A DNA stretch of 35,667 bases from NCBI GenBank assembly GCA_016936215.1, contig JAFGPL010000066.1, positions 1 to 35,667 of the forward strand, given 5' to 3'. Positions 15,142 through 24,723 of this stretch are shown here, piece by piece. How positions within the stretch are numbered: position 1 is the stretch's first letter; the number at the start of each line of letters is the position of its first letter. Origin of the DNA: Bacteroidales bacterium. Lineage in GTDB: Bacteria; Bacteroidota; Bacteroidia; Bacteroidales; UBA10428. Both the position numbers and the translations under genes were made by a program. The notes under the pieces are model-generated. The model did no database searches and was not told the DNA's origin. It was given only the letters and a program-made list of their open reading frames with translations.

Positions 15142-16308
15142 CTATCTAAACTCTCTGAATTTGTCAAAATCAAGGCCCAGGGTAAACCTCATGGTATTGG
15201 CAAGCGGGTTGGCCCTGCCTGAGGTTGGTATAAGGTATGAAAAATCAAGCGAGAATACGTTTAGTTTCAGGCCAACACCTGCGGTAAAATATTTCCTGTT
15301 GCCTTTTTTCTGATGTTCATGAAAATACCCGGCCCTTATGGCAAACTGGTCGCGGTACCAGTATTCCGCACCAACAGAGATCATGATCTCTTGTATTTCC
15401 TCACTGAACCCGTTTGGTGCATCATAGAAAGACTGTATCCAACTCATCGGGAGGGATTTTGGTGCTTCAAGCCCGAAAACAACCGAATCAACAGTCATTT
15501 GGGGCGATGGCACAAGCAGTTTGTTAAAGTCTGTCGCAAAGCTGATGTTATTATAATCATCAAGGTCAAGTGTCAATCGTCCTCCTACTCTAAGGTTGGC
15601 AGGGATAAACTGTTTTTCCGAATCATCGGTGTAAGAGATCGGGGTACCGAGGTTTGAAAGGCTCACTCCCCATGCATACTGGCTTGGTTTGCCATCAATT
15701 TCTATATCTTTCTGGTAATAAACGGCAAGGTCGGCAGCAAATGAAATGCCGGCATTGTATTCCTGTCCCAAAACCGATCCTCCGCCAGTAATGTCGGAAC
15801 GTATAAATCTTAATGTAAGGGCACTTGAAAGATTATCAGTAAATAATCTTGAATAAGCAGCATCTAATGTAAATTCATTTGGCCGGTAGGTGTTAATGTA
15901 ACCACCGAAGTTGTCGGTGAAAACGATATCGCCCAGGGAGAAATATAGCAATGATGCGCTAAGTACCTGCTTGTCGTCGAACCGCTTGTAAAAATTCAAA
16001 TATGCCAGGTTAATATCGTTAACAAGGTTTCTCAGCCAGGGTGTATAAGATAACGAGAGTCCCATTTCACCCGGGAGAAAAACATATTTGGCAGCATTCC
16101 AGTGTTGCGAACCGGCATCCGGTTTGGTGGCGACACCAACATCGCCCATTGCCCCTGCCCTTGAATCAGGTGCAATAGAAAGAAAAGGAACTGTGGAATG
16201 GATAGGATTGGCTTCTCCTCCCAATAATTCACTGGTACTGGATTGGGAGAAACCATTTAATGCTATGATAACAATGATAAATGAGAATGCAAATCTTTTT
16301 AAAATCAT
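15142..16308 (-). CDS. porV: Type IX secretion outer-membrane protein PorV (LptO)
   Basis: This 388-residue protein has a signal peptide (about 1-22, ending GFSQ), then the family N-terminus SSTSELLGGEANPIHSTVPFLSIAPDSRAGAMGDVG and alternating amphipathic strands of a FadL-like outer-membrane beta barrel. PorV shuttles cargo carrying C-terminal sorting domains from the SprA translocon to the PorU sortase complex. The ATG at 16308 is chosen over 16344, because the upstream extension is charged and would precede the signal peptide. It lies 61 bases downstream of porU and three bases upstream of ispF, giving a porU-porV-ispF operon. Confidence 0.93.
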   Translation of the reverse strand: MILKRFAFSFIIVIIALNGFSQSSTSELLGGEANPIHSTVPFLSIAPDSRAGAMGDVGVATKPDAGSQHWNAAKYVFLPGEMGLSLSYTPWLRNLVNDINLAYLNFYKRFDDKQVLSASLLYFSLGDIVFTDNFGGYINTYRPNEFTLDAAYSRLFTDNLSSALTLRFIRSDITGGGSVLGQEYNAGISFAADLAVYYQKDIEIDGKPSQYAWGVSLSNLGTPISYTDDSEKQFIPANLRVGGRLTLDLDDYNNISFATDFNKLLVPSPQMTVDSVVFGLEAPKSLPMSWIQSFYDAPNGFSEEIQEIMISVGAEYWYRDQFAIRAGYFHEHQKKGNRKYFTAGVGLKLNVFSLDFSYLIPTSGRANPLANTMRFTLGLDFDKFREFR

Positions 16309-16369
16309 TACTTTTTTAATTTTTGTGGAGCAAATATAAAACATAATATTACAATATGAAATTGAGAAA

Positions 16370-19300
16370 CTATTTTAATATCATTAACTTTTCAAATTTT
16401 ACGGCAAGCAGCCCATCAGAATTTCCGACAGTTACACGATACGGGTAAACGCCATTCGGCAATATGTTGCCATATTGATCTGTACCATCCCATTCAATTG
16501 GTTCCGACCTGTACCCCGATGCATACGAATTAAGGTTTATTATACGAACAGCCTTTCCTGAAAAATCAAAAATTTCTATCTTAATAAACAAATCATCATC
16601 CGGTTTATTGTGCTCAAACTGAAAAAAAGTTTGTTCGCCAAACGGATTAGGATAATTGTAAACTTTGTCAAGTACCAGTGCATTTGCATCTATTACCCTG
16701 AAGGTGATCATTTTTTCGGAAGAATTATTGAAAATATCCCAAACTTTAACATTGATGGTATGTAACCCGGGTTCAATGTCGTTCAACTGGTACATCACTT
16801 CACCGCTGCGGTAATCATTTGCCTGTGACTGATAATAGTCGTTCATAACAAACGGATTGGAGGTGTTTTTATCAAGCACGGCTACAATGTCGTGCCCTAT
16901 TCCGGTGCCAGTTGTGTTAATGCCATATTCATCAAAAACTTTAACATATACCCTGGGGTCTTTATCAGAAATCCCCCCATCCCTGAAATTTTCATCATTC
17001 AGGTAAACCTCAAGTTCGGGGCCTGTATTGTCCCCGAATAACTGATCTGAAGTGCCACCGATTAGAAAATTACTGAAATAACCGTTTGCATCAAGTGAAT
17101 CGTTGTATGCATAATAGTTAATTTTACCCTTCCCAATGGTATAGGAAATGTCTTTCGGAACTATAAATGTAAATTTAAACTTTCCGTTTGTGACACTTGC
17201 TTTTCCCCTGAAAAGCAGGTTTTCCTGCACTTCGAAACTTAGGGGACTGGTGTTTGCATCGTTTTGCAGCGTGGTTACCTGTTGTACTTTATCAAAAATT
17301 GTGGGGATGATTGTTCCGTTGAAATTATCATAAGGCACACTGTCTTTGTTCTGGACGTGGCCGGTGACAGTGAGTTCCGTAAATGCCTTTATCGTGTCGT
17401 TTAAACTGTTCACATCATTTCCGTTGATAGAGTCGGTAACTATATTGAAATCAGCATAGGCAAGGTCCATTGCAGGGTCTCCCAAAAGTGTAAAATTCAT
17501 TTTATTGTTATCGCTCCCGATGGCAATTTTTGAAAACCTCACTATGTCGCCAAGTCTTCGGCGGCTGCCATCTTCATTGGTTTTAAAAGCATTGTAATAG
17601 AAATGGCGGTTGAGGTAATGATTGCTGTGCGAGTATACAACCCTGGTAGTCGTAAACAGTGCAATAGCGCCGCCTTCTGGGTTTAAAAGGGCTACCTCTC
17701 CGGCAGAAGTCATTTCTTCGGGCTTTCCGTTTTCGCTGTTTATAGCCATGTCGTCCCAACGGCTGAATTCACAGGTGGCAGTGATAAACAGCGGGTACTT
17801 GTTCTTGTTCCTGAGTTTTTCCAGGTCTTGTTTAATCAATATTTGTTCTTCAGATATTGCATTTTCGTTTCCATGTCCAGTATAATTGAAAATCAGTAAT
17901 CCTTTGTTAAAGTTGTCAAGTATAGCCCTGTTTACATCGGGATACCTGTTGCCGGTAGAAGATGTAACCTGTTTGTAGGCATCAAGCAGAATCTTTTTCA
18001 CCACAAACTCGGGATGGCTTGTCCTAATATAATCTGCCAGTTGGTTTGCCTGTTCCATGTGGTCGTTTCCATCCTGGTCATCGCCGACAAAAAGCAGCGT
18101 GTTTCTCCAGTCCTGTTTTGCTTCGGGCGTATTGTACGCGAGTATTTTATCAACCATGCCTTTTGCTTCAATGGTATCGCTTGCAGGCAGGCGCCCGATT
18201 CCGATATCAAGGTAATAATAGTGCATCGAATCGCTTCCTCCTTCATTTTTATCGAGAAATCCGAAGAAATCGTCCGATACATATGAGGTTGTATGCCCCA
18301 GCGATGTAGATGACTGATAGGTAGGGATATAGTTCGGGTTACCATCAGCATTTGATATGTTGTTATACGAGCCGTCGCCAAAAAGCAAAAGATATCTCAG
18401 GCTGTTCCCGCCCGATTGCGACCTTTCGTAAATCATCCTTGCAAAATCCCTTATGGCGCTGACATCGGGCATTCCAGAAGAAAACTCATTATAAACTTTT
18501 TCAGTTGTGGTGGTAATAACGCTAAAATTATCCTTTTGCCTGTGATATTCAGCTATTCTTTCAGCCTGATGTGTAAAAAGCGGATGGGTTACGATGATCA
18601 TTTTATGTGCCCCCAGGCCATGAAGGTTTTGGTTTTCCAACAGGTTATTATCGAAATTAATAACAGGCTTCAGAAAAGTTGTTTGCAGGTCGAATGCAAC
18701 AAATTCCCTTAAGACAGAGGTTTCGGCCCTGAAGGTTACTTCCTGGCCCGATTGGGTGGCTGGAACAGATTTAATATTGTACATATCGGTAATATCCCAT
18801 ACTATTGTCTGGTTGTCAGTGTTTTGAATCCTGAATTCGGCAATGTTTCCTTCTGCCACCGATCGGGTGTCCCTGAAAAATAATGGCTTTTCGGAAATGG
18901 CAAGCGACCTGCGGGCATTTACTGTAATGTAGTCGAGCCAACCTTCATCTGATTCTTCTGTTTTATTGTATGAAATTTTCACGGCAATATTGTCCCCGCT
19001 GGAATTGAACCGCATAGTTTTTTGGCTTTGTACAGCATATGTGCCTACATTGTAGTTTATATTTACGCTGCCAACATTTATAATTTCTGTATGCTGGTTA
19101 TTGAAAATGAAGGTAAAGGTGCGTTGTTTGGCCGAACGGTTGATAACGTTTGATTTTACAACTACTTCAGAGCCCGGTACCAGGTTTGGAAACCTGAAAG
19201 TGGTGTCATAAGTTTTTCCATAGATAAATTTCTCACCAAACCATTGCCTTCCTGACTTTATATCATTATAAAGGTTTCTTTCGTGATAATCGTATGCATC

Positions 19301-20227
19301 AAAAGAGGTTACTGTTGTATTTGGAGGGGAAGTGACAATTCCGGCTTCGGTAATTCTTTTACCGGGCCCCAGCGACGAGGTGAGAAAATAACAGGCATAT
19401 TGGGAATAATCGTTGAGTGAATGCAGAAAAATTGAATCAGCTTTGTTATAGTTCCATGCAACCATACCGTGGGCATAAAACAATATATAATCGCCCTGGT
19501 TAAAAATACCATCGCTTCCTTTTTCCATAAATATTGCATTTTCTGCCAGGTCGTCCACGCGCGGCTCACGGTTCATTAAGGGCACTGCTTTGCCTCCGTT
19601 ACCATATACCCTCACATCAGCAGGGTTTGAAATACCCATGTTCTGAAGGTCTGAAAAGGTGAGTTTGTATATTCCGGTTTGGGTTATTTTTATTTTATGC
19701 CAGGTGCCTGATGCAAGTACCGATTCCGTGGCAAATTCTTCAGCTACGTTCATAAGTTTTGAAACTGCCATGCGATTTTTATCAGACTGAACCTCGACCG
19801 AAAATGAAACCAGTTTTTCAACCTGTCCGGTTCCGGGGTTTCTTCTTAAGGGTAAAATACTTATTAGCGCCTGTTCCCCGGTTTTATTATAAACCCTGTT
19901 TACATTCACTTTAATCTCGGAAGGAAGCTCCCCGATCATTTGTATGTTCTCCAAATCTTCAACAGAAACTTGCTGATATACAGGATTTGTAATATTTATT
20001 TTTTGAACATTATAATATTTTTCAGTTGTTAACAGTTCATTATAATATGGAAAGAGGGTATTCGGATTTTCATATACTGCACCTTCAAAAAAGAGATATT
20101 TTCTTGAAATATCGGAGTTGGAAAAAACTTTTTTGCTGTTGCGCCAATCCAGTGATCTTTCCATAACCGGTTTCTGACCAAAGAGTGGGACAGTGAATAA
20201 TGTTAATAAAATAAATAGGTTCTTCAT
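16370..20227 (-). CDS. porU: Type IX secretion sortase PorU (C25 gingipain-like peptidase)
   Basis: This 1285-residue secreted protein has a signal peptide (about 1-17). A long N-terminal region precedes the C25 cysteine-peptidase domain with H785 in NYTGHGNENAIS and C819 in FITATCEFSRWDD, the expected His-Cys spacing. Ig-like segments follow, then a C-terminal sorting domain that begins near YNYPNPFGEQTFFQF and ends PNGVYPYRVTV...MILK. PorU removes the C-terminal domain of type IX cargo at the cell surface and attaches A-LPS. Both catalytic residues are present, so it is expected to be active. It is the promoter-proximal gene of the porU-porV-ispF unit and diverges from the PorP/SprF gene; no good minus-strand promoter was found in the 117-base gap. 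Confidence 0.95.
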   Translation of the reverse strand: MKNLFILLTLFTVPLFGQKPVMERSLDWRNSKKVFSNSDISRKYLFFEGAVYENPNTLFPYYNELLTTEKYYNVQKINITNPVYQQVSVEDLENIQMIGELPSEIKVNVNRVYNKTGEQALISILPLRRNPGTGQVEKLVSFSVEVQSDKNRMAVSKLMNVAEEFATESVLASGTWHKIKITQTGIYKLTFSDLQNMGISNPADVRVYGNGGKAVPLMNREPRVDDLAENAIFMEKGSDGIFNQGDYILFYAHGMVAWNYNKADSIFLHSLNDYSQYACYFLTSSLGPGKRITEAGIVTSPPNTTVTSFDAYDYHERNLYNDIKSGRQWFGEKFIYGKTYDTTFRFPNLVPGSEVVVKSNVINRSAKQRTFTFIFNNQHTEIINVGSVNINYNVGTYAVQSQKTMRFNSSGDNIAVKISYNKTEESDEGWLDYITVNARRSLAISEKPLFFRDTRSVAEGNIAEFRIQNTDNQTIVWDITDMYNIKSVPATQSGQEVTFRAETSVLREFVAFDLQTTFLKPVINFDNNLLENQNLHGLGAHKMIIVTHPLFTHQAERIAEYHRQKDNFSVITTTTEKVYNEFSSGMPDVSAIRDFARMIYERSQSGGNSLRYLLLFGDGSYNNISNADGNPNYIPTYQSSTSLGHTTSYVSDDFFGFLDKNEGGSDSMHYYYLDIGIGRLPASDTIEAKGMVDKILAYNTPEAKQDWRNTLLFVGDDQDGNDHMEQANQLADYIRTSHPEFVVKKILLDAYKQVTSSTGNRYPDVNRAILDNFNKGLLIFNYTGHGNENAISEEQILIKQDLEKLRNKNKYPLFITATCEFSRWDDMAINSENGKPEEMTSAGEVALLNPEGGAIALFTTTRVVYSHSNHYLNRHFYYNAFKTNEDGSRRRLGDIVRFSKIAIGSDNNKMNFTLLGDPAMDLAYADFNIVTDSINGNDVNSLNDTIKAFTELTVTGHVQNKDSVPYDNFNGTIIPTIFDKVQQVTTLQNDANTSPLSFEVQENLLFRGKASVTNGKFKFTFIVPKDISYTIGKGKINYYAYNDSLDANGYFSNFLIGGTSDQLFGDNTGPELEVYLNDENFRDGGISDKDPRVYVKVFDEYGINTTGTGIGHDIVAVLDKNTSNPFVMNDYYQSQANDYRSGEVMYQLNDIEPGLHTINVKVWDIFNNSSEKMITFRVIDANALVLDKVYNYPNPFGEQTFFQFEHNKPDDDLFIKIEIFDFSGKAVRIINLNSYASGYRSEPIEWDGTDQYGNILPNGVYPYRVTVGNSDGLLAVKFEKLMILK

Positions 20228-20344
20228 GGAATTATTTATATTTTTTCACGAAAATAATAAAATTAAATACTATCGGATAAACGATTATATTAAACGAACA
20301 ACAATAGTAATTATTGTATAACAACAAACCGGAAAAAGAGTTAA

Positions 20345-21319
20345 TTGAAAAAGATAAGCTTCATATTGATTTTTATGGCTGTTTTTATGCAACAACATGC
20401 CCAGGACCAGCATTATTCGGGGTTTTTACCTACACTTGTTTACACAAACCCATCCTCTGCAGCAGCAGCAGGCAGTATGCAGTTTGGGGCTACATACAGA
20501 AACCAGTGGCCCGGGCTTAAAAATGTTTATTCCACATACAGTACCGTCTTTATCCTGCCGGTTGAAAACCTTAGAAGTTCATTTGGTTTGAGCCTTGTTC
20601 ACGATAATCAGGCACAGGGGGCTATCCTGAGATCAGCAGTAAACGGAATATATGCTTATTCTGTCGAAGTGTCTGATAATTTTAATATCTCAGCAGGTTT
20701 GGGTTTGGCTTATGTTTTCAGGAGTGTAAGCGGCAGGAACCTTATATTTGAATCCGATCTTACAGGAAATCCAATAATTTCAGAACCAATTGATTACGGA
20801 AATTTAAAGTCGGGTTATGGTGACTTTTCACTTGGTTTATCAGCATTTTATGATGATGTGTTTTTTTCGGGCATTTCTGTCAACCATTTTACCAGCCCCG
20901 ATGAACACGAGGGGACTTCAGGTTTAACCCCTCTTGCAAGAAGATACTCTTTTTATGCCGGTGGTATGATTGATATGGTAAAAGGAAGGAACAGCCGTGA
21001 TATTTTTTTACTGCCAGGAATTATTTTTCAACAACAGAAAAACCTTCAGGAAATTTACTATGGCGCAAATTTCATGATAGAGCCTTTTATTTTTGGTTTG
21101 TGGGCAAGACAAGACCTTAAATTCCATTTTGATGCCATTGTACTGAATACCGGATTTACCTGGCAACAATACAATATTTATTATAGTTATGACGTTAATG
21201 TTCAAAATATGAAATTTTTTTCTGAAGGAATGGGCGCTCATGAAGTAACTTTTTTAATCAATTTTCAGTATAATGTGAAAAGAAAAAAAAGAGGGGCAAT
21301 AAAATGCCCGAAGATTTAG
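20345..21319 (+). CDS. PorP/SprF-family type IX secretion outer-membrane protein, TTG start
   Basis: This 324-residue protein has a signal peptide (KKISFILIFMAVFMQQHAQ) followed by the hallmark family N-terminus DQHYSGFLPTLVYTNPSSAAAAG and the pattern of a beta barrel. Some PorP/SprF proteins anchor particular adhesins or gliding structures; others belong to the core ring. An in-frame TAA lies immediately before the TTG at 20345, and the first ATG, at 20375, would cut the signal peptide. TTG is therefore the likely initiator. Its position between porU and gldJ suggests a role with this secretion machine rather than with one adhesin. A basic C-terminus (KRKKRG) is unusual for a barrel end. Confidence 0.88.
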   Translation: MKKISFILIFMAVFMQQHAQDQHYSGFLPTLVYTNPSSAAAAGSMQFGATYRNQWPGLKNVYSTYSTVFILPVENLRSSFGLSLVHDNQAQGAILRSAVNGIYAYSVEVSDNFNISAGLGLAYVFRSVSGRNLIFESDLTGNPIISEPIDYGNLKSGYGDFSLGLSAFYDDVFFSGISVNHFTSPDEHEGTSGLTPLARRYSFYAGGMIDMVKGRNSRDIFLLPGIIFQQQKNLQEIYYGANFMIEPFIFGLWARQDLKFHFDAIVLNTGFTWQQYNIYYSYDVNVQNMKFFSEGMGAHEVTFLINFQYNVKRKKRGAIKCPKI

Positions 21320-21320
21320 T

Positions 21321-21368
21321 TATATTTGGGGAATTATTGTAAATTAGATATAAATATTATTATATTTG
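21321..21368 (+). promoter_or_regulatory. Two tandem perfect -7 boxes before gldJ
   Basis: TATATTTG occurs at 21321-21328, two bases after the preceding stop codon, and again at 21361-21368. The second has a fair -33 partner, ATTG at 21336-21339, with a 21-base spacer. It also contains the TTG at 21366 that would otherwise be read as an early gldJ start. Transcription from the second box would begin near 21375. Confidence 0.5.
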
Positions 21369-21389
21369 AATAATAAAAACCGTAATACC

Positions 21390-22886
21390 ATGAACATCAA
21401 GTATTCTGCCTTTGTGAAATGTATAATATTGATTTTAATAATTTCAGCTTGTGGCGGAGGTGGAGCAAGGAAAGTATCTACCACTACCGGTTGGAATTAC
21501 AATGACCCTGAGTCCGGAGGTTTTGAAGTGAAATTCGGATATGACCAGGAAACCGGTCCCGGGCTTGTTTTTATTGAAGGTGGTACGTTTGCTATGGGCA
21601 GGGTTGAACAAGACCTGCTTTACCAATGGAACAATGTACCCAGGAGGGTAACCGTTACATCGTTCTATATGGACCAGACTGAAGTTAGAAATGTTGATTA
21701 CAGGGAATACCTCTGGTGGATACAAAGGGTATTTGTTGATTATCCCGAAGTATATAATAAGGCTTTGCCTGACACGCTTGTCTGGAGAAGGCCTATGGCA
21801 TACAACGAACCTTATGTGCTTTACTATTTCAGGCACCCTGCCTATAACGATTATCCTGTTGTTGGTGTAAACTGGTTGCAGTCTACCGACTATTGTGCAT
21901 GGAGAACCGACAGGGTGAATGAAGGAATACTCATAAGAGAAGGTATCCTTAACCCTGATCCGAACCAATTAGGCGAAGAAAACTTTAATACCGATGCTTA
22001 TCTTGTCGGTCAATATGAAGGCTTGGTTAACAAAAACTTACCATCCCTTGATCCCAATAAAGAGTTTAGAAGGGTACAACTTGAAGACGGGATACTTCTG
22101 CCTAAATACAGGCTCCCGACAGAAGCAGAATGGGAATTTGCAGCGCTTTCTTTATTAGGTAATTCATACGAGGAAAGAATTTATGAGAGAAGGATTTATC
22201 CCTGGGATGGACATAATGTAAGAAATGATGTTAAGAAATACAGGGGGCAGATCAGGGCAAACTTTGTTCGTGGAAGAGGCGACTACATGGGTGTGGCAGG
22301 AGACCTGAACGACAATGCACCAATACCTTCCCCGGTTGAATCATACTGGCCGAACGATTATGGCCTCTATTGCATGGCCGGTAACGTGAACGAATGGGTA
22401 GAAGATGTTTACAGACCTCTTACATTCGAAGATTTTGACGAATTGAATCCTTTTCGTGGAAATGTATTCATGACTCTTGAAACCGATGAGGAAGGCAACC
22501 TTGCAGAAAAAGATAGTCTCGGCCGCCTGAAGTACCGCCAGGTTACAGAAGAAGAAGCTATTAACAGGTGGAATTATAAAAAGGCATATTACAAGAACTA
22601 TAAAGATGGTGACTATGAGTCGAGCGTAATAGACGGTGAAAACTGGGCTATGGATTCGAAGGCTCAAACAAGCGATTCAAGAAGGATGTATGTACGCGAT
22701 ATCGAAGGTCAGGAAGCTGCTTCTTTGATTACAGACAGGTCGCGTGTATATAAAGGCGGATCATGGCGCGACAGGGCTTACTGGTTAAGCCCCGGTACCC
22801 GAAGATTTCTTGATGAAAGCCAGTCACGTGACGACCTTGGTTTCCGCTGTGCAATGACAAGGGTTGGTACACCTGTTGGCTTCTAA
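21390..22886 (+). CDS. gldJ: Gliding motility/type IX secretion lipoprotein GldJ
   Basis: This 498-residue lipoprotein has its signal peptide ending in the lipobox ISAC with C21, then a glycine-rich linker. A formylglycine-generating-enzyme-like (sulfatase-modifying) fold follows, with GLVFIEGGTFAMGRVEQD, FYMDQTEVRNVDYREY, RLPTEAEWEFAAL, CMAGNVNEWVEDVYRP and a C-terminal YKGGSWRDRAYWLSPGTRRF...DDLGFRCAM. GldJ stabilises GldK and is needed for gliding and type IX secretion. The TGWNYNDPESGGFEV segment is typical of GldJ rather than GldK. The ATG at 21390 is preferred over a TTG at 21366 inside a promoter box. A strong terminator follows. Confidence 0.92.
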   Translation: MNIKYSAFVKCIILILIISACGGGGARKVSTTTGWNYNDPESGGFEVKFGYDQETGPGLVFIEGGTFAMGRVEQDLLYQWNNVPRRVTVTSFYMDQTEVRNVDYREYLWWIQRVFVDYPEVYNKALPDTLVWRRPMAYNEPYVLYYFRHPAYNDYPVVGVNWLQSTDYCAWRTDRVNEGILIREGILNPDPNQLGEENFNTDAYLVGQYEGLVNKNLPSLDPNKEFRRVQLEDGILLPKYRLPTEAEWEFAALSLLGNSYEERIYERRIYPWDGHNVRNDVKKYRGQIRANFVRGRGDYMGVAGDLNDNAPIPSPVESYWPNDYGLYCMAGNVNEWVEDVYRPLTFEDFDELNPFRGNVFMTLETDEEGNLAEKDSLGRLKYRQVTEEEAINRWNYKKAYYKNYKDGDYESSVIDGENWAMDSKAQTSDSRRMYVRDIEGQEAASLITDRSRVYKGGSWRDRAYWLSPGTRRFLDESQSRDDLGFRCAMTRVGTPVGF

Positions 22887-22906
22887 ATAATATTATTTTA
22901 AATAGG

Positions 22907-22937
22907 AAAACCTCATTAGCAATAATGAGGTTTTTTT
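22907..22937 (+). terminator. Strong intrinsic terminator after gldJ with GCAA tetraloop
   Basis: A perfect 12-base stem, AAAACCTCATTA / TAATGAGGTTTT, encloses the GNRA-type loop GCAA and runs into seven T residues. It separates gldJ from murF although they are only 68 bases apart, and rules out the in-frame ATG at 22925 as the murF start because it lies inside the stem. Confidence 0.9.
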
Positions 22938-22954
22938 ATATCAATTTTGCATCT

Positions 22955-24241
22955 ATGACAAATATTGGGGAATTATATAAAATATTTTGTGAAAATCCCA
23001 TAATAACAACCGATTCGAGGAACATTTCAAAGGGATCAATATTTTTTGCAATTAAAGGGCCGCATTTTGATGGCAATGATTTTGCCAGTGAAGCAATTAA
23101 AAAGGGTGCAGCCTATGCTGTTATTGACAAACCGGTAAATTTTAAATCGCAACAACTGATAAAAGTTAATGATTCATTAACTGTTTTACAGCAATTGGCC
23201 GGTTATCACCGTAAAATTCTGGGGGCTAAAATTTTAGCCATAACAGGATCGAACGGAAAAACCACTACAAAAGAGCTTTGCAAATGGGTATTGCAAAAGA
23301 AGTATAATGTTTTTGCCACCGCAGGTAACCTGAATAACCATCTTGGGGTGCCCCTGTCATTGTTGTCGCTTACTAAAGAAACAGACATCGGTATCATTGA
23401 GATGGGGGCAAATCATCCGGGTGAAATTGCCGGGCTTTGTAATATTGCCATGCCAGACTACGGACTGATCACCAATATCGGGAAAGCCCACCTCGAAGGC
23501 TTCGGCGGTATAGAGGGCGTAAAGGCAGCCAAAGGGGAATTATTTGCCCATCTTATTAAAAATGGCAAAACCATATTTGTGAACAACGGTAATGAATATG
23601 TGAGGTCTGTTGCTCAAAAGAACTATGAAAAGAGGGTGGATTATAACAATGACAAGTTGTATGGTGAGTTTATCACCTGTGAACCGTTTCTAAAAGTGAA
23701 GGTAGTATGTTACAATGAAGAAATTATTATAAATACCAAACTGGTTGGAAAATATAACATTGAAAATGTGGTTGCTGCAACTGCAGTCGGTCAATTTTTT
23801 CATGTACCCGCACCTTTGATAAAAGAGGCAATTGAAGACTATGTTCCGGATAATTTCAGGTCGCAGTTTATAGACACCGGAAAAAACAAAGTTATTATGG
23901 ATGCTTACAATGCCAATCCATCAAGCATGAAAACAGCAATTGAGAATTTCATGGAAATTGAAGCTGATAGCAAGCTTCTGATATTGGGAGAGATGCTTGA
24001 GCTGGGTGAAGCTTCCGAGAATGAACATAAAAAAATTATCAACCTTCTTCATGATAAAAAGGCTGGTGAAGTAATCTTAGTTGGAGATGCTTTTTCCCAA
24101 CTAACTGATAGACGGTTTAGGTTTTTCTCTTCTATAGACGAACTTATAAAGAATATAAGTCCCGGTGAAATAAAATCAAAATACATCCTAATAAAAGGCT
24201 CCAGGGGCAATAGACTTGAAAGGCTGCTTGCTTTGCTTTGA
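22955..24241 (+). CDS. murF: UDP-N-acetylmuramoyl-tripeptide--D-alanyl-D-alanine ligase
   Basis: This 428-residue Mur ligase carries the N-terminal MurF domain that binds the UDP moiety (TTDSRNISKGSIFFAIKGPHFDGNDFA). The P-loop GSNGKTTT is at 98-105, followed by NLNNHLGVPLSLL, EMGANHPGEI, ITNIGKAHLEGFGG and the C-terminal DAYNANPSSM and LILGEMLELGEAS. It adds D-Ala-D-Ala to the peptidoglycan precursor in the cytoplasm. The ATG at 22955 gives the family N-terminus; an earlier ATG is in the preceding terminator. The gldJ-murF adjacency is also known from Flavobacterium, but here the terminator implies a separate murF transcript. Confidence 0.96.
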   Translation: MTNIGELYKIFCENPIITTDSRNISKGSIFFAIKGPHFDGNDFASEAIKKGAAYAVIDKPVNFKSQQLIKVNDSLTVLQQLAGYHRKILGAKILAITGSNGKTTTKELCKWVLQKKYNVFATAGNLNNHLGVPLSLLSLTKETDIGIIEMGANHPGEIAGLCNIAMPDYGLITNIGKAHLEGFGGIEGVKAAKGELFAHLIKNGKTIFVNNGNEYVRSVAQKNYEKRVDYNNDKLYGEFITCEPFLKVKVVCYNEEIIINTKLVGKYNIENVVAATAVGQFFHVPAPLIKEAIEDYVPDNFRSQFIDTGKNKVIMDAYNANPSSMKTAIENFMEIEADSKLLILGEMLELGEASENEHKKIINLLHDKKAGEVILVGDAFSQLTDRRFRFFSSIDELIKNISPGEIKSKYILIKGSRGNRLERLLALL

Positions 24242-24637
24242 AAATCATGGTGTTAAATGATATCCGAAGCGAATGAATTGTAAGCTTTTTCCCAAACGAA
24301 TTCATCACCAAATCAGGTATTTTGAGTGAAATGATTTAACCCGAATCTTCTTTAGAACAATCCCAATCTTCGACTGTGCAGCAATGTATTTAGCGAAAAA
24401 AGATGAATCATTCGGGCCAACTATATTTTTGTTATTTTAAAAATTAGTTCGCTGAATCAACCTGCAAGGATTTGTGAAGAGAGTTTCCTGTATTATAGTA
24501 TTTACCTGAAAAATGGCATGAATAGTACATGCCAATATCACTTATTCAATGTTATACAAAATAAAATTCCCTGTTTCTGATTATTCATGCATTTACAAGG
24601 CATTTTATGATTATTCGGTAAAAGCCCGGAAAACAGA
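24242..24637. other. Intergenic region between convergent murF and the susD-like gene
   Basis: About 400 AT-rich bases with no open frame of note on either strand, no obvious repeat, and no terminator directly after murF. Nothing convincing was recognised apart from the terminator of the susD-like gene at its right edge. Confidence 0.5.
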
Positions 24638-24665
24638 AAAAGCGCCATATGTTTATGGCGCTTTT
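24638..24665. terminator. Bidirectional intrinsic terminator after the susCD operon
   Basis: A perfect 12-base stem, AAAAGCGCCATA / TATGGCGCTTTT, encloses the loop TGTT. Both strands have T-rich exits. It lies 58 bases past the susD-like stop codon and should end that minus-strand transcript; it could also stop read-through from murF. Confidence 0.88.
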
Positions 24666-24723
24666 GCAAAAAAGGATAATCTTTTTATTATTTACTAAAA
24701 AATATTACTATCAGTTTATCAGG

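Noticed and set aside
20302-20328. Minus-strand promoter for porU (GTTT/TTTG with TACTATTG)
   Set aside because: Spacing is only 15 bases and the -7 element has a mismatch, outside the usual 19-21.
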